Below, in pieces: positions 13,035 to 26,086 of a DNA stretch of 64,000 nucleotides; within the stretch, counting starts at the first letter, position 1, and each line of letters begins with the position of its first letter. The translations under genes were made by a program, and so were the position numbers. Below the pieces are notes generated by a model, which worked only from the letters and a program-made list of their open reading frames with translations, did no database searches and was not told the DNA's origin. Source of the stretch: Warburgia ugandensis (Eukaryota > Streptophyta > Magnoliopsida > Canellales > Canellaceae); the NCBI GenBank assembly GCA_035236585.1, contig CP141137.1, forward strand, positions 47,266,057 to 47,330,056, read 5' to 3'.

Positions 13035-14091
13035 TGTGATGACCCGGGTTTTCATATGCATTTTTAAATGCAAAACTAATTCCTAAAGGGGGATCAATTC
13101 CTATTTGAAAATAATTTTATAAAAACAATGCAATGTAGTAGTAGAAGAAGAAGAAGAAGAATTTTTCCTTTTAAATTCATTTTGAAAACCCCAAGTTTCA
13201 TTTACATCTAAGCAAACAAAATAATGTTTAAAACTAAAACAAAAAATATACGCATCCCAGATCTGGCCAATCACAACTCACAGTCTAACTATATAAGTTA
13301 CATGTCCCAAAAAAGGATAAGTCATATACTCACATTCACACTTGTCTTTACCTTCTCTTACTTGATCATAGCACTAAAACTTCCCAATGCTTCTTCTAAT
13401 CCTGCTTGAACTGATTTGTAAAATTATATTTTTGGTTGAGTATTTCTCATACTCAATAGGTGATCTGATACTACTAATTTGAAAACGCAATGTACAACAT
13501 ACATAACTTTAAGAAGGGTTTTTTAGGTAATAAAACCATACAACCATCTTATGTAAACATGGGTATTCATGCATAAACTATTTGCAATTTTTATATATTC
13601 AATTAATAGAATTTCCAAAAAAATCAATCAACTAATAATATAAAGATTACTAAATTTCTTAAAGTAATAATTGATCAAACCAGATGCTAGAAATCCCAAC
13701 CCTATGGCAGTTATTATGCACATGGGTATCTCAGCGAACACATTAGCTAACTGGTCACAAGTACTCGTCTAAGACCATCTCAATTCATTATGCGTGGCGA
13801 TACAAAATGGAAATCATAGGGACCACTATACTCATGACCAACCCTCACTGAAATCATGTGTCTTTGGTATTTGGAGACCAGTCACCGTAGCCTCCACAGT
13901 CAATTGTGGATATGTTTCAAAAAAGGTGCAATGAAACCTACAGTGGTCGTTTCCCTACCACAGTAGCTGAGAAAAATAGGTGCCACTTTGAGCACAAATA
14001 CCTACAACCTTTGATAGTTAGAGGCCAAGAGGCCAACCCATACAAACAATCTCTTAGCATAGTGCTCACTAAGCTCACTAGCCTGTAACAA

Positions 14092-14122
<31 letters not shown>

Positions 14123-16088
14123 TGTATGTATGTATGTATGTATGTATGTATGTATGTATGTATGTATGTATGTATGTATGTATGTATGTATGTATGTACT
14201 CCAAGTTTTAACATATACTGAATCATGCAATTTATGCATCCTGTTTCAAAACATGTAATTAATGTATATATGAAATTATTATATCATTCAAGAATAAAAA
14301 AACAAGCTATGAAAGATATAAGCAGTAGTATTTTCAATTGAGATCATGAATCATGAGAATAATTTGTATGCTCATTATAAGAATAACATATCTTATTATC
14401 ATTTCAAGTAAATAGTTTAAGTTTGGAATTCAGTTGAAAACTTAATAGCATCAGACTACCTACCTCAATGATGTCACTTAGGTGTTGTTTGCATTTTTCC
14501 TCAATTCGAACCCTGAATTTCCTTCAAGGTCTTTGTAGGGTCCTAGATATAATTTAAGGGTAAGAATCTAACTATTATTTTCAATCTCCATTGATCATCA
14601 ATGAAATTTACAAATCAATATCCTAGATCATCAATCTAGACTCTGATCCTGTCTATCAATGGTCAAATCTATGATCTAGGGATTAATGTCCTTAATTTTG
14701 GGTTTATCTATGTATATTGATTTGCTAAATTATTCAATTGATCACTTCTTGGGGTCTGATAATCTTTGATCTTATGGATCTATGAGAATTTTTATAGTTT
14801 CTAGGTCATGATCAGTTAAAATTGTTCTCTGATCCTAAATTTTATTGTACAATTAGGTTCAGGTTATCAAGATGAATCCAATGGAACTTTTTTTATTGTA
14901 AATAGGACTTATATAGCCTCCTAAATTAGAGATTTTGTTTTTCAAATCTGTTTAATGGTCTAGATTAAGATTCTAGATCCAAAACATGTTACAATGATGT
15001 TACCAAGACGCACCTTCCGAAATGTGTCAGTACGTCTTAGAGGCCATGATGCCCCAAGCTGTGTCTCGATTCCCAAGATTCCTCTACGTCTCGATCGAAC
15101 TGCGACTACGTTTGCATGTGTCGCATGCATGGAAACGTACCGATAGGATGCATCTCGATTGCCCATTACTAAGGAGTGTCTTAGTTGCCCAATTTGGCTA
15201 ACTTGGTTGAGATGGTTTGATCTGGATCGTCAGATCTTTCCTATCACTGATCAACATTAGGATGCTCTTAAATTTCACTAATTTTAGGGGTTTTAAGGTT
15301 TTAAGTCCCACAAACTCATTGGACAACTCAGATCTCCCATCTGAGCTGTCCTTTAGTGTGTTCCATCTTAGATCCATTGGTTTTGGTTTCACTAATGATT
15401 TGTCAGTTGATGAGACTAGATCTTGCTTAGATCTAAGGAAGAACTCCAGAAATGGAGAGGAAAAGAGATAGAGAAGGGAGAGATTCTACATGGGCAGCCA
15501 GAGGAGGAGTTTATGGTGGGGTTTTTACAGTGGGTGCAGAGTCGTCTATGCTTATCGGAACCCTAGGTTGCTGGTGATGGGGAAGATGATCACTAAAGGA
15601 AAGGAGAAGAAGAGGGAGAGGGGAAGGAGATGGAGATGGAGATGGAGATGGGGAGAGATGATGATTCAATGGAGGAGAGGGGAAGAGGGGTTCTTAATGC
15701 CCGTGATCCACCTTCCTTATAGGTGGCGTGGTCACTAAGATTCTTCCCCTGTGATGGAGTCAGAGATGGAGGGGGAGTGCCATTATAAAAAAAAAATGGC
15801 TCCTTCTAATTCTGCACCTTTCAAATTTAGAAAAGTATTATTATAATATTTATAAAATTACCAAAACACCTTTAAATGTTTCATAACTTTCTCATCCGAA
15901 CTCTGTTTTCAAAATTCTCAGTGTCTTTGGATTTCATTTTTTGAGTATAATCTAATTATGAGGGTATTTTTACCAAATTTGATTTCTATAAAATCTCACT
16001 TTTAAGATTCAAAATTATAAAACTTTCATCCTTCTTTTCAATCCAAAATTTTAAAATAAAATAAGACTTAAAAGTTCATGTAGTTATA
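13035..16088 (-). repeat. 5' LTR of the 5042-16088 chromovirus
   Basis: 3,054 bp from TGTGATGACCC to GTAGTTATA (terminal CA changed to TA). Compared with the sister LTR it has the TGCATTTTTAAATGCA terminal inverted repeat, an extra stretch near 13700-13860 and a (TATG)n tract where the sister has (TA)n. Many scattered substitutions against 5042-7723 suggest an old insertion. Confidence 0.88.
14093..14198. repeat. (TATG)n microsatellite
   Basis: About 26 TATG units. It creates the artificial YIHTYIHT-type open frames on the minus strand at 13938-14226, which are not genes. Confidence 0.97.
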
Positions 16089-17744
16089 GCGTGAACCATT
16101 TATAAAATGTGATTATTGTCTAACATTATACATGTAATATTTATGGCATGAATTATGAAATGAAAGGGTCATAGTTTTGTATATAGAGAATTGTTATATT
16201 ATGATTATACTTCCATGGATTTGAAATGCATGTCATTCATTTAAAAAGCATGTTTTAATAGTGCATGACATGTTTTATCTTTTTATATTTGATCTGGAAG
16301 CCGAATATGATTGATTTAGTATGGGGTACTAGCTATGCATATGATTAGGTATTTTCCATGGATTTGATATGACACATACATGTAGCCTAATATTGTTATT
16401 GTTTTATATCTAGGTATGGAGGCCTGAGGGTTTTGTTTTAGACAAGGGTGGGCCTGGGGATGCTATACTAGGAGGGATGTAGAACTGGCCTTCTACCCTC
16501 TAACTTTGTGAGATCATTATACACCCGCTCCATAGAAGGGCAAATGCATAGTGAGTGGTATCATTGGCAGTCCACTCTACGTGTCTAGTTAGTCCCTCAT
16601 GCATGACAAACACTTAGTCTCCCGTTCTGGTGTCGACGGAGAGTGGCAGTCGATAGGCCCGGAAGTTGGTTATTACTGCAGCATAGTAGTCCTTTGTATA
16701 TTTTGCACAATGTTGTGAGTACGACTGAGTGACAACATGTGTGCTTAATTTTCTTGGAGATTCAAGTAATGCGATCACAACTAAGTGACAATACCTGTAA
16801 TTATATGGCATGATGATATGCCTGGTATGAGCTCATGACCATTATAGATACCCAAGATTGACTGGATGAATATGTGGGCCCAGCATTGGCTAGGTGTATG
16901 TGGACCAACGATGGCTGAATTATTATGATTATATAATTGTACAGGTTTAATGGTCTTTAACTCATATTACTATTTAGAAGTTTTATTTGATGTTTTAATC
17001 GTGATTTGCATATAGCATTGCATCACTGGATCTATTCATTATATTTACACATATTCAAAAAGTTTACTCGAGATTGGACTATGATTTGAATGTGACATTG
17101 CACTATTGAATTTAGCTATAATATTAAATTGAAGTGCTTTAAAATTTGATGTTCAAAAGTTTGACATTATCTTAAGTTAAAATCACACAAATTATTGAGT
17201 ATTGATGCAAATGTTTTGGTCCCTCAAAATGATTACTATATTGTGGAAGCAAATGTTTTATTGCAATTTTCATATGTATCTTATTTTCCCTACCAAGCAT
17301 AGCTTGCTAAGGCATTGTGTTATTATTGCAATACCTCAGATATTGAGCTACAGACTGGACTAATAAGGAGTTAGATGAATAGCTGATCTAGATATTGCCA
17401 TCTAAGGGTATGTTTTAATTTAGTTGTACATCTATAATGTTTGGACTTGATTCGTAATTATGCAAGGATTGTGGCTATCAACTGGATGGATCTTAAAGGA
17501 ATAAACTTGTTTTTAAAAAAGGTTTACTTGAAAAATAAAACATTTATTTGAGTTTTTAAAATCTAAATATTAAATTGAATTATAAATAATTAAGTAATGA
17601 GTTGATGGTTCACACTCGGGGTTTTAAAATGAAATTCATTGAAAACATTTTTCGGTGTTTTGTTTTTGAATTAGTTTTCCAAAAATTAGGATACCACTTT
17701 TCTAAGGGATTTGTGAAAGTGTTTGAAAAACCTGAGTTGTCACA
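16089..17744 (+). mobile_element. Solo LTR of subfamily B, 3' segment
   Basis: This continues the LTR opened at 5041. Its first five bases GCGTG are the duplicated target of the nested chromovirus. It ends CTGAGTTGTCACA, followed by TATAC matching 2428-2432. Shared subfamily B blocks are GGTGTCGACGGAGAG (about 16631), and AAGCATAGCTTGCTAAGGC near 17295, which corresponds to the hairpin block of the other B copies in decayed form. Without the insert the LTR is about 4.26 kb. Confidence 0.85.
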
Positions 17745-17749
17745 TATAC

Positions 17750-19107
17750 ATTTCATTTTCTTTCATTCTTATATATTCTTTTATTATTAAAATGTTGATT
17801 TACAAATAAACCATAATGGTTCATCCTTAAATAATCAGAAAAGTAGGTGCCAAGAATATAATAAAATAAATGTAAAAGTAAAAGTAAAAGTAAATAATAT
17901 TTAAAAAAAATTAGTTATTAATAAAATTAGTCTACTTTAAATTGTTGGTTAGCCTAATAGATATGTAACTAACCTAATAATTATGTAACATTATAAGGAA
18001 TCATTCTTTATAACTTTTTAATGATTAAAATTGTTCATCTGATTTGGCTCTTCCATGATGGCCTACCTACCAAATATTTCATCTTTTATATACCTCTAAG
18101 ACCTTTGCTCCTAGACCTTTTGTGGTTGTAATTAGTTAGTGTATCAAAAAGAAAGTCTATTTTACTATTACAAAAAGATCTAAAAGACAAGGTCTTACAA
18201 TATCCAATATATGAGATATGTATACAAGTTATTTGGGACGAACCAAATCAAGCTAATGGCTACAATCATTAAAAAAAAAAAAGAGTGGACTTAGGATGCC
18301 CTTTCATTTCAATGTAATGTAATGGAAAGCTTTCCATGGTAGAAATATTAGAAAGGGAGGGAGGAATTATCGAGTGCTCCTTGGAGTAAACAAGAGCATA
18401 TGTCTAAGTAAAGAGAAAAATGGGTAGCATACCCACTTTTTATATCTTTTATAGATCCAAACCATTCACTCCATACTAGGTTGAATTAGATCAATGGTTA
18501 GAATTTATACAAAGAAATGCAAAAAGTGGACTGGTACCCATTTTTCCTTTTCCTTGGGATATATGCCCTCATTACTACATGGAGCACATATGAAAGAGAG
18601 AGACTCTAATAATTGTACTTGAAAACAAAGGTTTTGAATATGAATAAAATCCACTATGAGACTACTTATCTTTCAATCAAGTCACCTCCTAATTAGAAAG
18701 ACCATGCACCAAAAATCTTATAATTGGATAATTCTACTGCTGTCTATTGTAGTAGGAAACTAGTAAGCTTGAAAATGACGGCATCTAAATGTTAACTAAC
18801 ACATACAGCAAAAAAGATCATGCATGTGTGTGTACACACACCCACACATGTGCATGTGTGGTTGTACAAGATTAATTGTTTGAAAGATTAACTAATTGGA
18901 CCTTACATGCATCTTTTAATTGCTCTCATACTAGAAGGGTAAACTCTAGGCACCATGTAAATTCACATATAATGAAGAAAGGTTTCTTGTGCTTGTATTT
19001 TCATGTAGTGGAGAAACTTATGGTTCCTTTTTGTGAGTTTGACTTGGATACTTTGGTTGGAATATATCAGCACCCTTCATATACAAAGTTAAAGCTAACA
19101 AATGTTT
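17750..19107. other. Intergenic DNA, no gene seen
   Basis: AT-rich unique-looking sequence between two solo LTRs. It holds a short GT/AC palindrome (18815-18862) and an unrecognised 77-codon frame at 18876-19109 that runs up to the next LTR. I can support no function. Confidence 0.5.
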
Positions 19108-19112
19108 AGTAT

Positions 19113-21937
19113 TGGGACAACCCGAGTTTTCATATGCATTTTTAAATGCAAAACTAATTCCTAGTATGGGATTGATCCCTATTTGTAAACACTTTTATAA
19201 AAAACAACGCAATGCAGCAAAAAAATCTTTTTTTTAATTCATTTTAAAAACCCCGAGCTGTCATTTACTTCCAAGAGAACAAAATCATTTTTAAAACTAA
19301 AACAAACATATATGCATCCCAGATCTAGCCAGTCACAATTCACAGTCCAACTATAATAATTACATATACATGCCTAAAAGATAAGTCATATAATTACATT
19401 CATACTTGTCTTTATTTTAACTCACATGATCGTAACATTAAAAATAATGTATTTGGTTGAGTATTTAACATACCCAGTAGGTGATCTGATACTACTAATT
19501 TGAAAACATAGCATGCAACATGCATAATTTCAAGAGAGTTTTTCAAGTAATAAAATCATGCAATTCATTTTTGTGTAAACATGAGTATTTGTGCATAAAT
19601 CATTCTCTCATTTCAAATAATAAAATTTCTAACAAAATCAATAATTCAATAATATGAAGATTACCAAATTCTTGAAATATCAATGATTACTAAATTCTTA
19701 AAGTAGTAATCAATCAAACTAGATGATAGATATCATGCACATGGTATCTTGATGAATACATCAAGCCAACTGGTCACGAGTGCTAATCTAAGACCATCTC
19801 AATGCACCATGTATGACGGTACAAAACAGATATCATAGGGCCCACTATGCTCACGACCAAACCTATTTGAAATCATGTGTCTCTAGTATCTAGAGACCAA
19901 CCCACCATAGCCTCTATGACGACTATGGATATATCCTCGAAAAGGGTGTCGTGAACACTCCAGTGATCGTCCTATTACCACAATAGTCGAGGAAGGGACA
20001 AGTGCCACTTTGGGCAATGATACCTATCACCTTTGGTGGTTAAATGCTAGGAGGCCAACCCCATACACAAACAACCACTTAGCGTAGTGCCCACTTGGCT
20101 CATTAGCCCAAAAAAGATATATATATATATATATAATCAAAATCTCAATCATCATAGATCATGCAATTTATGCAACTTGTTTCAAAACATGCAAAGCAAT
20201 GCATATACAAAACTTTCCATAGAAGATATATGCAATAGAATTCAAGATCATGAATCATGAATCATGAAAACAATCTGCATGCTCATTATAAAAATATCAT
20301 ATCTCAATATCATTTTAAACATGAAAATAGATTCAAGTAAATCATTTAGATGCAATTTGAAAACTTAGTAGCATCAAACTAATTACCTCACGGATGTCAA
20401 TTAGTTTGCATCTTTCTTCAATTCGAATTTTGGATCACCTTCAAGGTCTTTGTGGGGTCCTGGACATAATTTAAGGATAAGAACCTAACTATTATTTTCC
20501 AATATCTCTTGATCATTAGTCATATTTATAGATCAATGGTCTAGATCATTTATCTATACTCTGATTTTATTCATCGATGGTTATATCTATGATTCAAGGA
20601 TGAACATTCTTAATTCAAAGTTAATCAAGGTATATAGATCTTCTAAATTATCTAATGGATCACTTCTTAAGGTTTGATCATCTTTGATCTTACAGATCTA
20701 TGAGGATTTCATAGTTTGTGGATCATGATTAGGTAAAATTGTCCTATGATCCTAAATATCATTGTATAATTAGGTTCGCATCTTCAAGACGAATCCAATG
20801 GACCTTTTTGATGGTAAATTGGACTTAAATAGCTCCCAAAATTAGAGATTTTGTATTTCAAATCGATTTAGCAATCCAGATTGAAATTTCTGAATCCAAA
20901 ATGTGAAAAGATGAGGTCACTAATGGTGACTGCCCATCACTGGAGAAAGTGACTGGAGTGACAAATTGCCAATGACTGTGTTTTTTTTTATAATTTGGAT
21001 CAACTTCTAATGAAATGGGTTTGTAGATTAGGAGCTTACCTTCACTCCAATCAAGTTTGGCATCATTTCATAGTCATTTGATGCCAAAATTTTTGGATTT
21101 TCCCATCAGACTGTTGCCGAAAAACTCTATGTTGCTGGATTAGAATCTTCGTCTAATCACTAATAAAATATGCTCCAATCTAGAAATAAATAAGGTGGTT
21201 TTGATCATCTTCTCATGAGAAATCCAATGGTGGTATCTAATATTTTATCCACTATTGTTCAAGAGACTGTCATCAGGGGCAAACAGTAACCAGAGTTACA
21301 ATCATTGAAAAACTCTACATCACTAGAAAAATGGAGAATAGATGGCTAGAGGGAGAGGAGAAGATCGGAGATGGATTTGAGGTGTGATAGGGAAGAGGAG
21401 AGGGGGATTTATAGGGTAGTGCACTGCCCTTTTTGGCAGTGTCGCCACCGCAAATAGTAACCGGAGGTGGGCAACACTCACCATCTTCTCCAGCGCCAAC
21501 GCAGCTTCTAGTGCTGACATGGTTTTTAGTGCCTACACGGTGTTTATGTAGATGATGACATAGAGGAAGGGTAACGTTAACAAAATGGGCCCCCTACATT
21601 TTGAATGTTTTCTTCTCTTCTTCTTTTTTTATCTTTTAATTAATGTAATACCCTTCATCTTCAAATGCTCATAACTTTATCATTCAAACTCCGTTTTCAG
21701 TGTTCTTTACATCGTTGAATTCTATTTTTTAGTATAATCTAATTATGGAGATATTTATAATAAATTCTAACTTCATAAATTTAAAATTAATAAAATATTT
21801 ATTATCCTATCCAATCCAATTATTTTCTAAAATAAATAGGACTTAACAATTCGGTTGATTTCAAATAATAATTGATTGTAGTCAAAAGAGGGTTACTCTT
21901 GTTCGACTAATAGAACTTAAAAATTAAGGCCATTACA
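19113..21937 (-). mobile_element. Solo LTR, chromovirus subfamily A
   Basis: 2,825 bp, from TGGGACAACCCGAG to GGCCATTACA in plus coordinates, bracketed by exact AGTAT copies (19108-19112 and 21938-21942). The first base triplet departs from the usual TGTGA. It carries the TGCATTTTTAAATGCA repeat and aligns with 13035-16088 (for example 19885-20100 with 13870-14085). A (TA)n tract lies near 20117-20134. A single LTR with a clean target duplication implies recombination between two LTRs removed the rest. Confidence 0.9.
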
Positions 21938-21942
21938 AGTAT

Positions 21943-23164
21943 AGTTGGTGGTAGACAACTAGGTATCTCTCGTGAAATACACTTGGTAGTAAGTTCATGT
22001 CATTGCTTTTTTCTTTAGCTGAGTATTAGATTAAGGAGTGCATGTAAGTCAAAGTATGTAACTGACTGACTTAGTAATTTTTGCTCATAAAAATAAAAAG
22101 ATAAAAAAAAAAAATAGAGTTAAATTATATGGAACATCCAAATATATTTCCAGCACTACTGAATGTACAACTAAAATATTCAAAATTTTGGTTGACAGCC
22201 CATCTATTGATGGTTTAGACCATCGTAGTAAAGCCTCTAGTTTATTTGGCCTTTACGTGAACTACTAGAAAAAAAATATTTCACAGATGTTATTCAACGA
22301 GTAATTCTTAGCATCATCAAGCTATTGAGAATTTTTTTGTAAGATTCTCTCTCTCTTGTATATAAATATAAATAAATAAATACACACACACGCGCGCATA
22401 TAATACCTTTTTTACTTTTTCCTTTAGATCCTCCTATTCTTATTGGTTTGCGGTTCTTAAATAGGCTACATGCAAAAAATACTTTAGTTGAACACCTTTA
22501 AGTTTGAACTAATTGTTTCTTGAATGCGTCCTTTGGTCGTGATTTTATAGCTCAAATCAGTCCATATAGGCTAAGATGATCATGTGGTTGTGTAGCCTAT
22601 TTGGGACATAGCAAATAAGATGATGCTTAAAGCTCCATTTTTTTATTTTATTTTTTTATGTGAGGGGGAATGAGAGCCAGTAGCTCTTTTTTTTCAAGGA
22701 GAAACAGAACCCGAAGCAAAACTTGATTAGTAGATTGGATGCTCATATGAGTTATTGGTAATTCATGCTTGTTTGGCCTTTCACTACTAGCATATCATAC
22801 TTCTACATCTTATCCGGCAAGATGCATATCCTTGACGATAGATGTTTCAAGAAGAGACCTTGTTTAAGGTGTTAGTAGTGCTTGAGATGCGATGATCCGA
22901 CATGATATGAGATGATATGGACCATATCACTTTTAATGGTACTTAAGCTGAGGTTGGATGAAATAATCTCCTCTTATCATTGCTAGTGGTGCTTGACATG
23001 AGCTAAGATGAAAATAATCTCATTTTATCTCACATTAGAGTTAAGTTATTGATCATCTCAAGTATCACATCAAATTTGGTCACCTCAAATCTGCTTAAAT
23101 CATGTTAAAGTAGATCATATATCATTCTCATCTCAAAGAACCACTAACACCATAGGTGACATTT

Positions 23165-23167
<3 letters not shown>
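21943..23167. other. Intergenic DNA, no gene seen
   Basis: AT-rich sequence with small repeats, including a TACACACACACGCGCGC stretch near 22380 and three variant GATGATATGAGATG-like stretches near 22890-23000. No open frame of interest. Confidence 0.45.

Positions 23168-23242
<75 letters not shown>
23168..23242. repeat. (CT)n microsatellite, left of inserted LTR
   Basis: About 37 CT units ending exactly where the LTR start TGTAATATCC begins. The same motif resumes at 26015, so the two tracts were probably one before insertion. Confidence 0.95.
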
Positions 23243-23249
<7 letters not shown>

Positions 23250-26012
23250 TCCTTAATTTTTGGTACAAAACAAGAAATTACTAAATAAATCAAATTAAAA
23301 TTTTAGAGATGGAAATTTTTCTTGAAAACTTAAGAATTTGAAAGTACTCGTCGATATGATTCCAATTCAACCAAGAACGTGAAAAACAGAGCTCAAACGA
23401 GGGAGTTAGGAGCCGTTGAAGTTGTGAGGGCATTTTGGTCATTTGACAGAGACATGCTACACAGGGGTCCAAATTGATAATGGCACCCCCGTCTTCCACA
23501 CGTCTCTACCAGTTCTGGCGAAATCGCTAGAGAGACGTGGAAAGAGACGTGAGGGCCCTAAGACTCTAAACCCTATATCTACCCTTCCTCAGGAGCCAAA
23601 ACGCTCCACCTTGAGCGTTCTTCTAGGTTTTTACTCAGAACCCTAGCCCTATAAAGATCGCACTTTTTTCGCGAGTGGAACCCCGGCAACACTAGCAACC
23701 CCAGCCAAAAGCAAGGTAAGCCTTAAACCCTATTTTCTGTATTTATTAAGTAGGAAAAATTAATTAGAAAAGCATTTAAAAATCAAAAAAATTGGATTTC
23801 CTAGGAACTCTGTGCACGCTACTGTTGGAGCGTGATTTCATGTATGAAACCATGTATGTTTGAAAATCACACCGTCCAACTAGTGCACATGAGACCCAAG
23901 ATCAAACCCTTTAAATTTGGGAGAGATCCAACGGTGGGTTTCTCTAGAAAACGTAAAAACCAGTACCTAGGGATGTTTTTAGGAACGTAAAAAAAATCAT
24001 TTAAAAAATATGGTTTTTGGAAAAATCAGTGCAAAAGGAGGGCATAAATTGATTCTAGAGAAAATTCTGAGAAAAACAGCACAAAAATCATGCAAAACGG
24101 AGCTCTGTAGCAGCTAGGCGCTGACGCCAGGACGCCTTGACAGAGACGCGCGACGAACGCATGTCTCTGCGCACGCGTGTAGCAGTCACGTGTGTGGGAG
24201 CTCCTGCTCAGGCTGTCACATTGGGTCGGGACGCGCAGCTTCCTGGCAACCGTGACGCACGTCAACCCCATTTTGTGTATGTTTTCACTAAAATTTGATT
24301 TCTGAGAGCTATAGGAGTCCACATCACGATCCGAAAGAGGCGTTGTGACCGTATCGACGATGCAGACTAGTTTTAACTTAAAAACTTATAAATAACTACT
24401 TTTAATTTAGAAAATTTTTTAAATAGTGATGTGACTTATACAAGTGCACTTGAACATACCAGTTAAAGGGAGTTATTAGCAAGCTAGTGGTCTCACATTG
24501 AGGTAGGTGACAACAATTAATGCTTTGCCTTGATTTTAAAACCATGTTTAAACATAGCATCATGTGTGATTGTGTTTTAAATTGCAATTATCATTTAGCG
24601 TGGATTTCATGCGACTTTGAGTACATTATGATTATTCCAAATTGAATTATTTTATTGAATAAACTTATTTCAAATGATTTTATAAGCATGATGTTAATTA
24701 GTTCTGCTTAAATAGAGACTTATTTCTTATTATATATAGGAAATGCATGGATTTACATGGAAATAAGAACAGGGGCTTATTAGCTGGTCCTTTTATAGGC
24801 TAACCCCAGGATGAGGGGCATGTCTTAGGGATTGCGAGCTATGAGTGCTCTTGAGTTTTAGCATATACATATGATTTTCTTATTTTATATTTAATGACAG
24901 GTGCTCTCGCCCGATGGGCATCATTGTAGGAGGGATAGGGGCCGATCACCCACCCTCCGAGATTGTGATGTGATGATATTGTGATATGATAGACACTTGC
25001 CCATAGATGGCATTCGGTAGGGGTTTGGTAACATGGATAGTCCACACTACCAGTCTGAGCCTTTCCATGGGGACAGACGCTAAGTCTCCCGTTATGGTGT
25101 CGACGGAGAGCGGCGGCAGTTGATACCCATGGAGGGTTGCCACTGCAGCATGATGGCCCATATTCTTATTATGTGTGCATGTATGATGAGCATAGTTATA
25201 GATGGTATGCCTGGGTGTGACGACACTCAGAGGTTGGCCATGAGTACTCCTGATCAGTGATGTTAGTACGATGTGGTGGGACCCATTACCTTAAGATGCC
25301 CTTATTATTATTGTATGCTCATTTACATTTATTTATGTCATGTTTTGACTCCGTTAAATGCATGTTTTAGCATATGAAATAAATTGACATTTATTTGGAC
25401 ATGACATTATGATACTGCTATTTTCATAAATGATAGACTTTTCATCAGTACTGTTAATTATTTCTTTTATTTATTACATTAATTGTCTATGTACCTACAC
25501 AAGCGATAGCTTGCTGAGGCATTGCTTTGTTTTGCAATGCCTTAGATCTCGAGCACGACATCAGGAAAGGAAAAGCTATTGAGAAACTGTGAGAGCTGCT
25601 GAAGATCTTTTTCCTATAGTTTTAGACAGTGATGCGAGTTATTAAAATAGGATTATCATTTGGATTTAATTATAGACTGCATACTTTATATTTGGAGTTG
25701 ATTGAGATGTTTGGACATATGTTGGACATTTATATGAGATGTTATGATGGATAAACCCTGGGCCATATTATTATTGTGTTTTGGATATTTATTTGATTTA
25801 AAATAAAGGAGCCGATTTATTTGATATTGATTGATACGCGTATTATTTTATTTACATGTATGTCGGTTTGAGAAAGAAAAAATAACACCATGAGTTTTTA
25901 ATAATTGTTTTAGTAAAGTGATAATTAAAACTTTTCTCATAGGATCCCAAACGCTCTTATTCAAAATGCCATTATTATTATATATATAAAATGTCTTAAA
26001 AATTCGGGGTGT

Positions 26013-26014
<2 letters not shown>
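23243..26014 (+). mobile_element. Solo LTR, subfamily B, inserted in a (CT)n tract
   Basis: About 2.77 kb, beginning TGTAATATCCTTAATTTT and ending AATTCGGGGTGTTA. CTCTC on both sides fits a 5-bp target duplication, though it cannot be told from the microsatellite itself. The expected terminal CA is not seen (GTTAC runs into TCTCT). It contains GGTGTCGACGGAGAGCGG (near 25097) and the hairpin AGGCATTGC/GCAATGCCT at 25517-25542. There is a GC-richer part around 23460-24260 with no supported gene. Confidence 0.82.
25517..25542 (+). other. Conserved LTR hairpin, subfamily B
   Basis: Stem AGGCATTGC, loop TTTGTTTT, stem GCAATGCCT, about 0.47 kb before the LTR 3' end. The same hairpin recurs at 55687-55713 and 63790-63816 in the minus-strand element. 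Confidence 0.75.

Positions 26015-26084
<70 letters not shown>
26015..26084. repeat. (CT)n microsatellite, right of inserted LTR
   Basis: About 35 CT units directly after the LTR. It yields a spurious Ser-Leu or Arg-Glu repeat frame on either strand. Confidence 0.95.

Positions 26085-26086
<2 letters not shown>

Larger units (their letters stand above)
5042..16088 (-). mobile_element. Complete but degenerate Tekay/Del-type chromovirus (Ty3/gypsy)
   Basis: An 11.0-kb minus-strand element inserted into a solo LTR. Both ends are visible: it begins TGTGATGACCC after GCATG (5037-5041) and ends GTAGTTATA before GCGTG (16089-16093), a target duplication with one transition. LTRs are 5042-7723 and 13035-16088. 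The primer site adjoins the right LTR and a purine tract adjoins the left LTR, which fixes the orientation. The internal region keeps an integrase C-terminus and a chromodomain remnant but is otherwise unreadable, and it is split by a LINE. Without the LINE the internal region is about 2.6 kb, too short for a full gag-pol, so the element is non-autonomous today. Confidence 0.9.

Noticed and set aside
13938-14226. Open frames of Tyr-Ile-His-Thr repeats on the minus strand
   Set aside because: They are the translation of the (TATG)n microsatellite inside an LTR.
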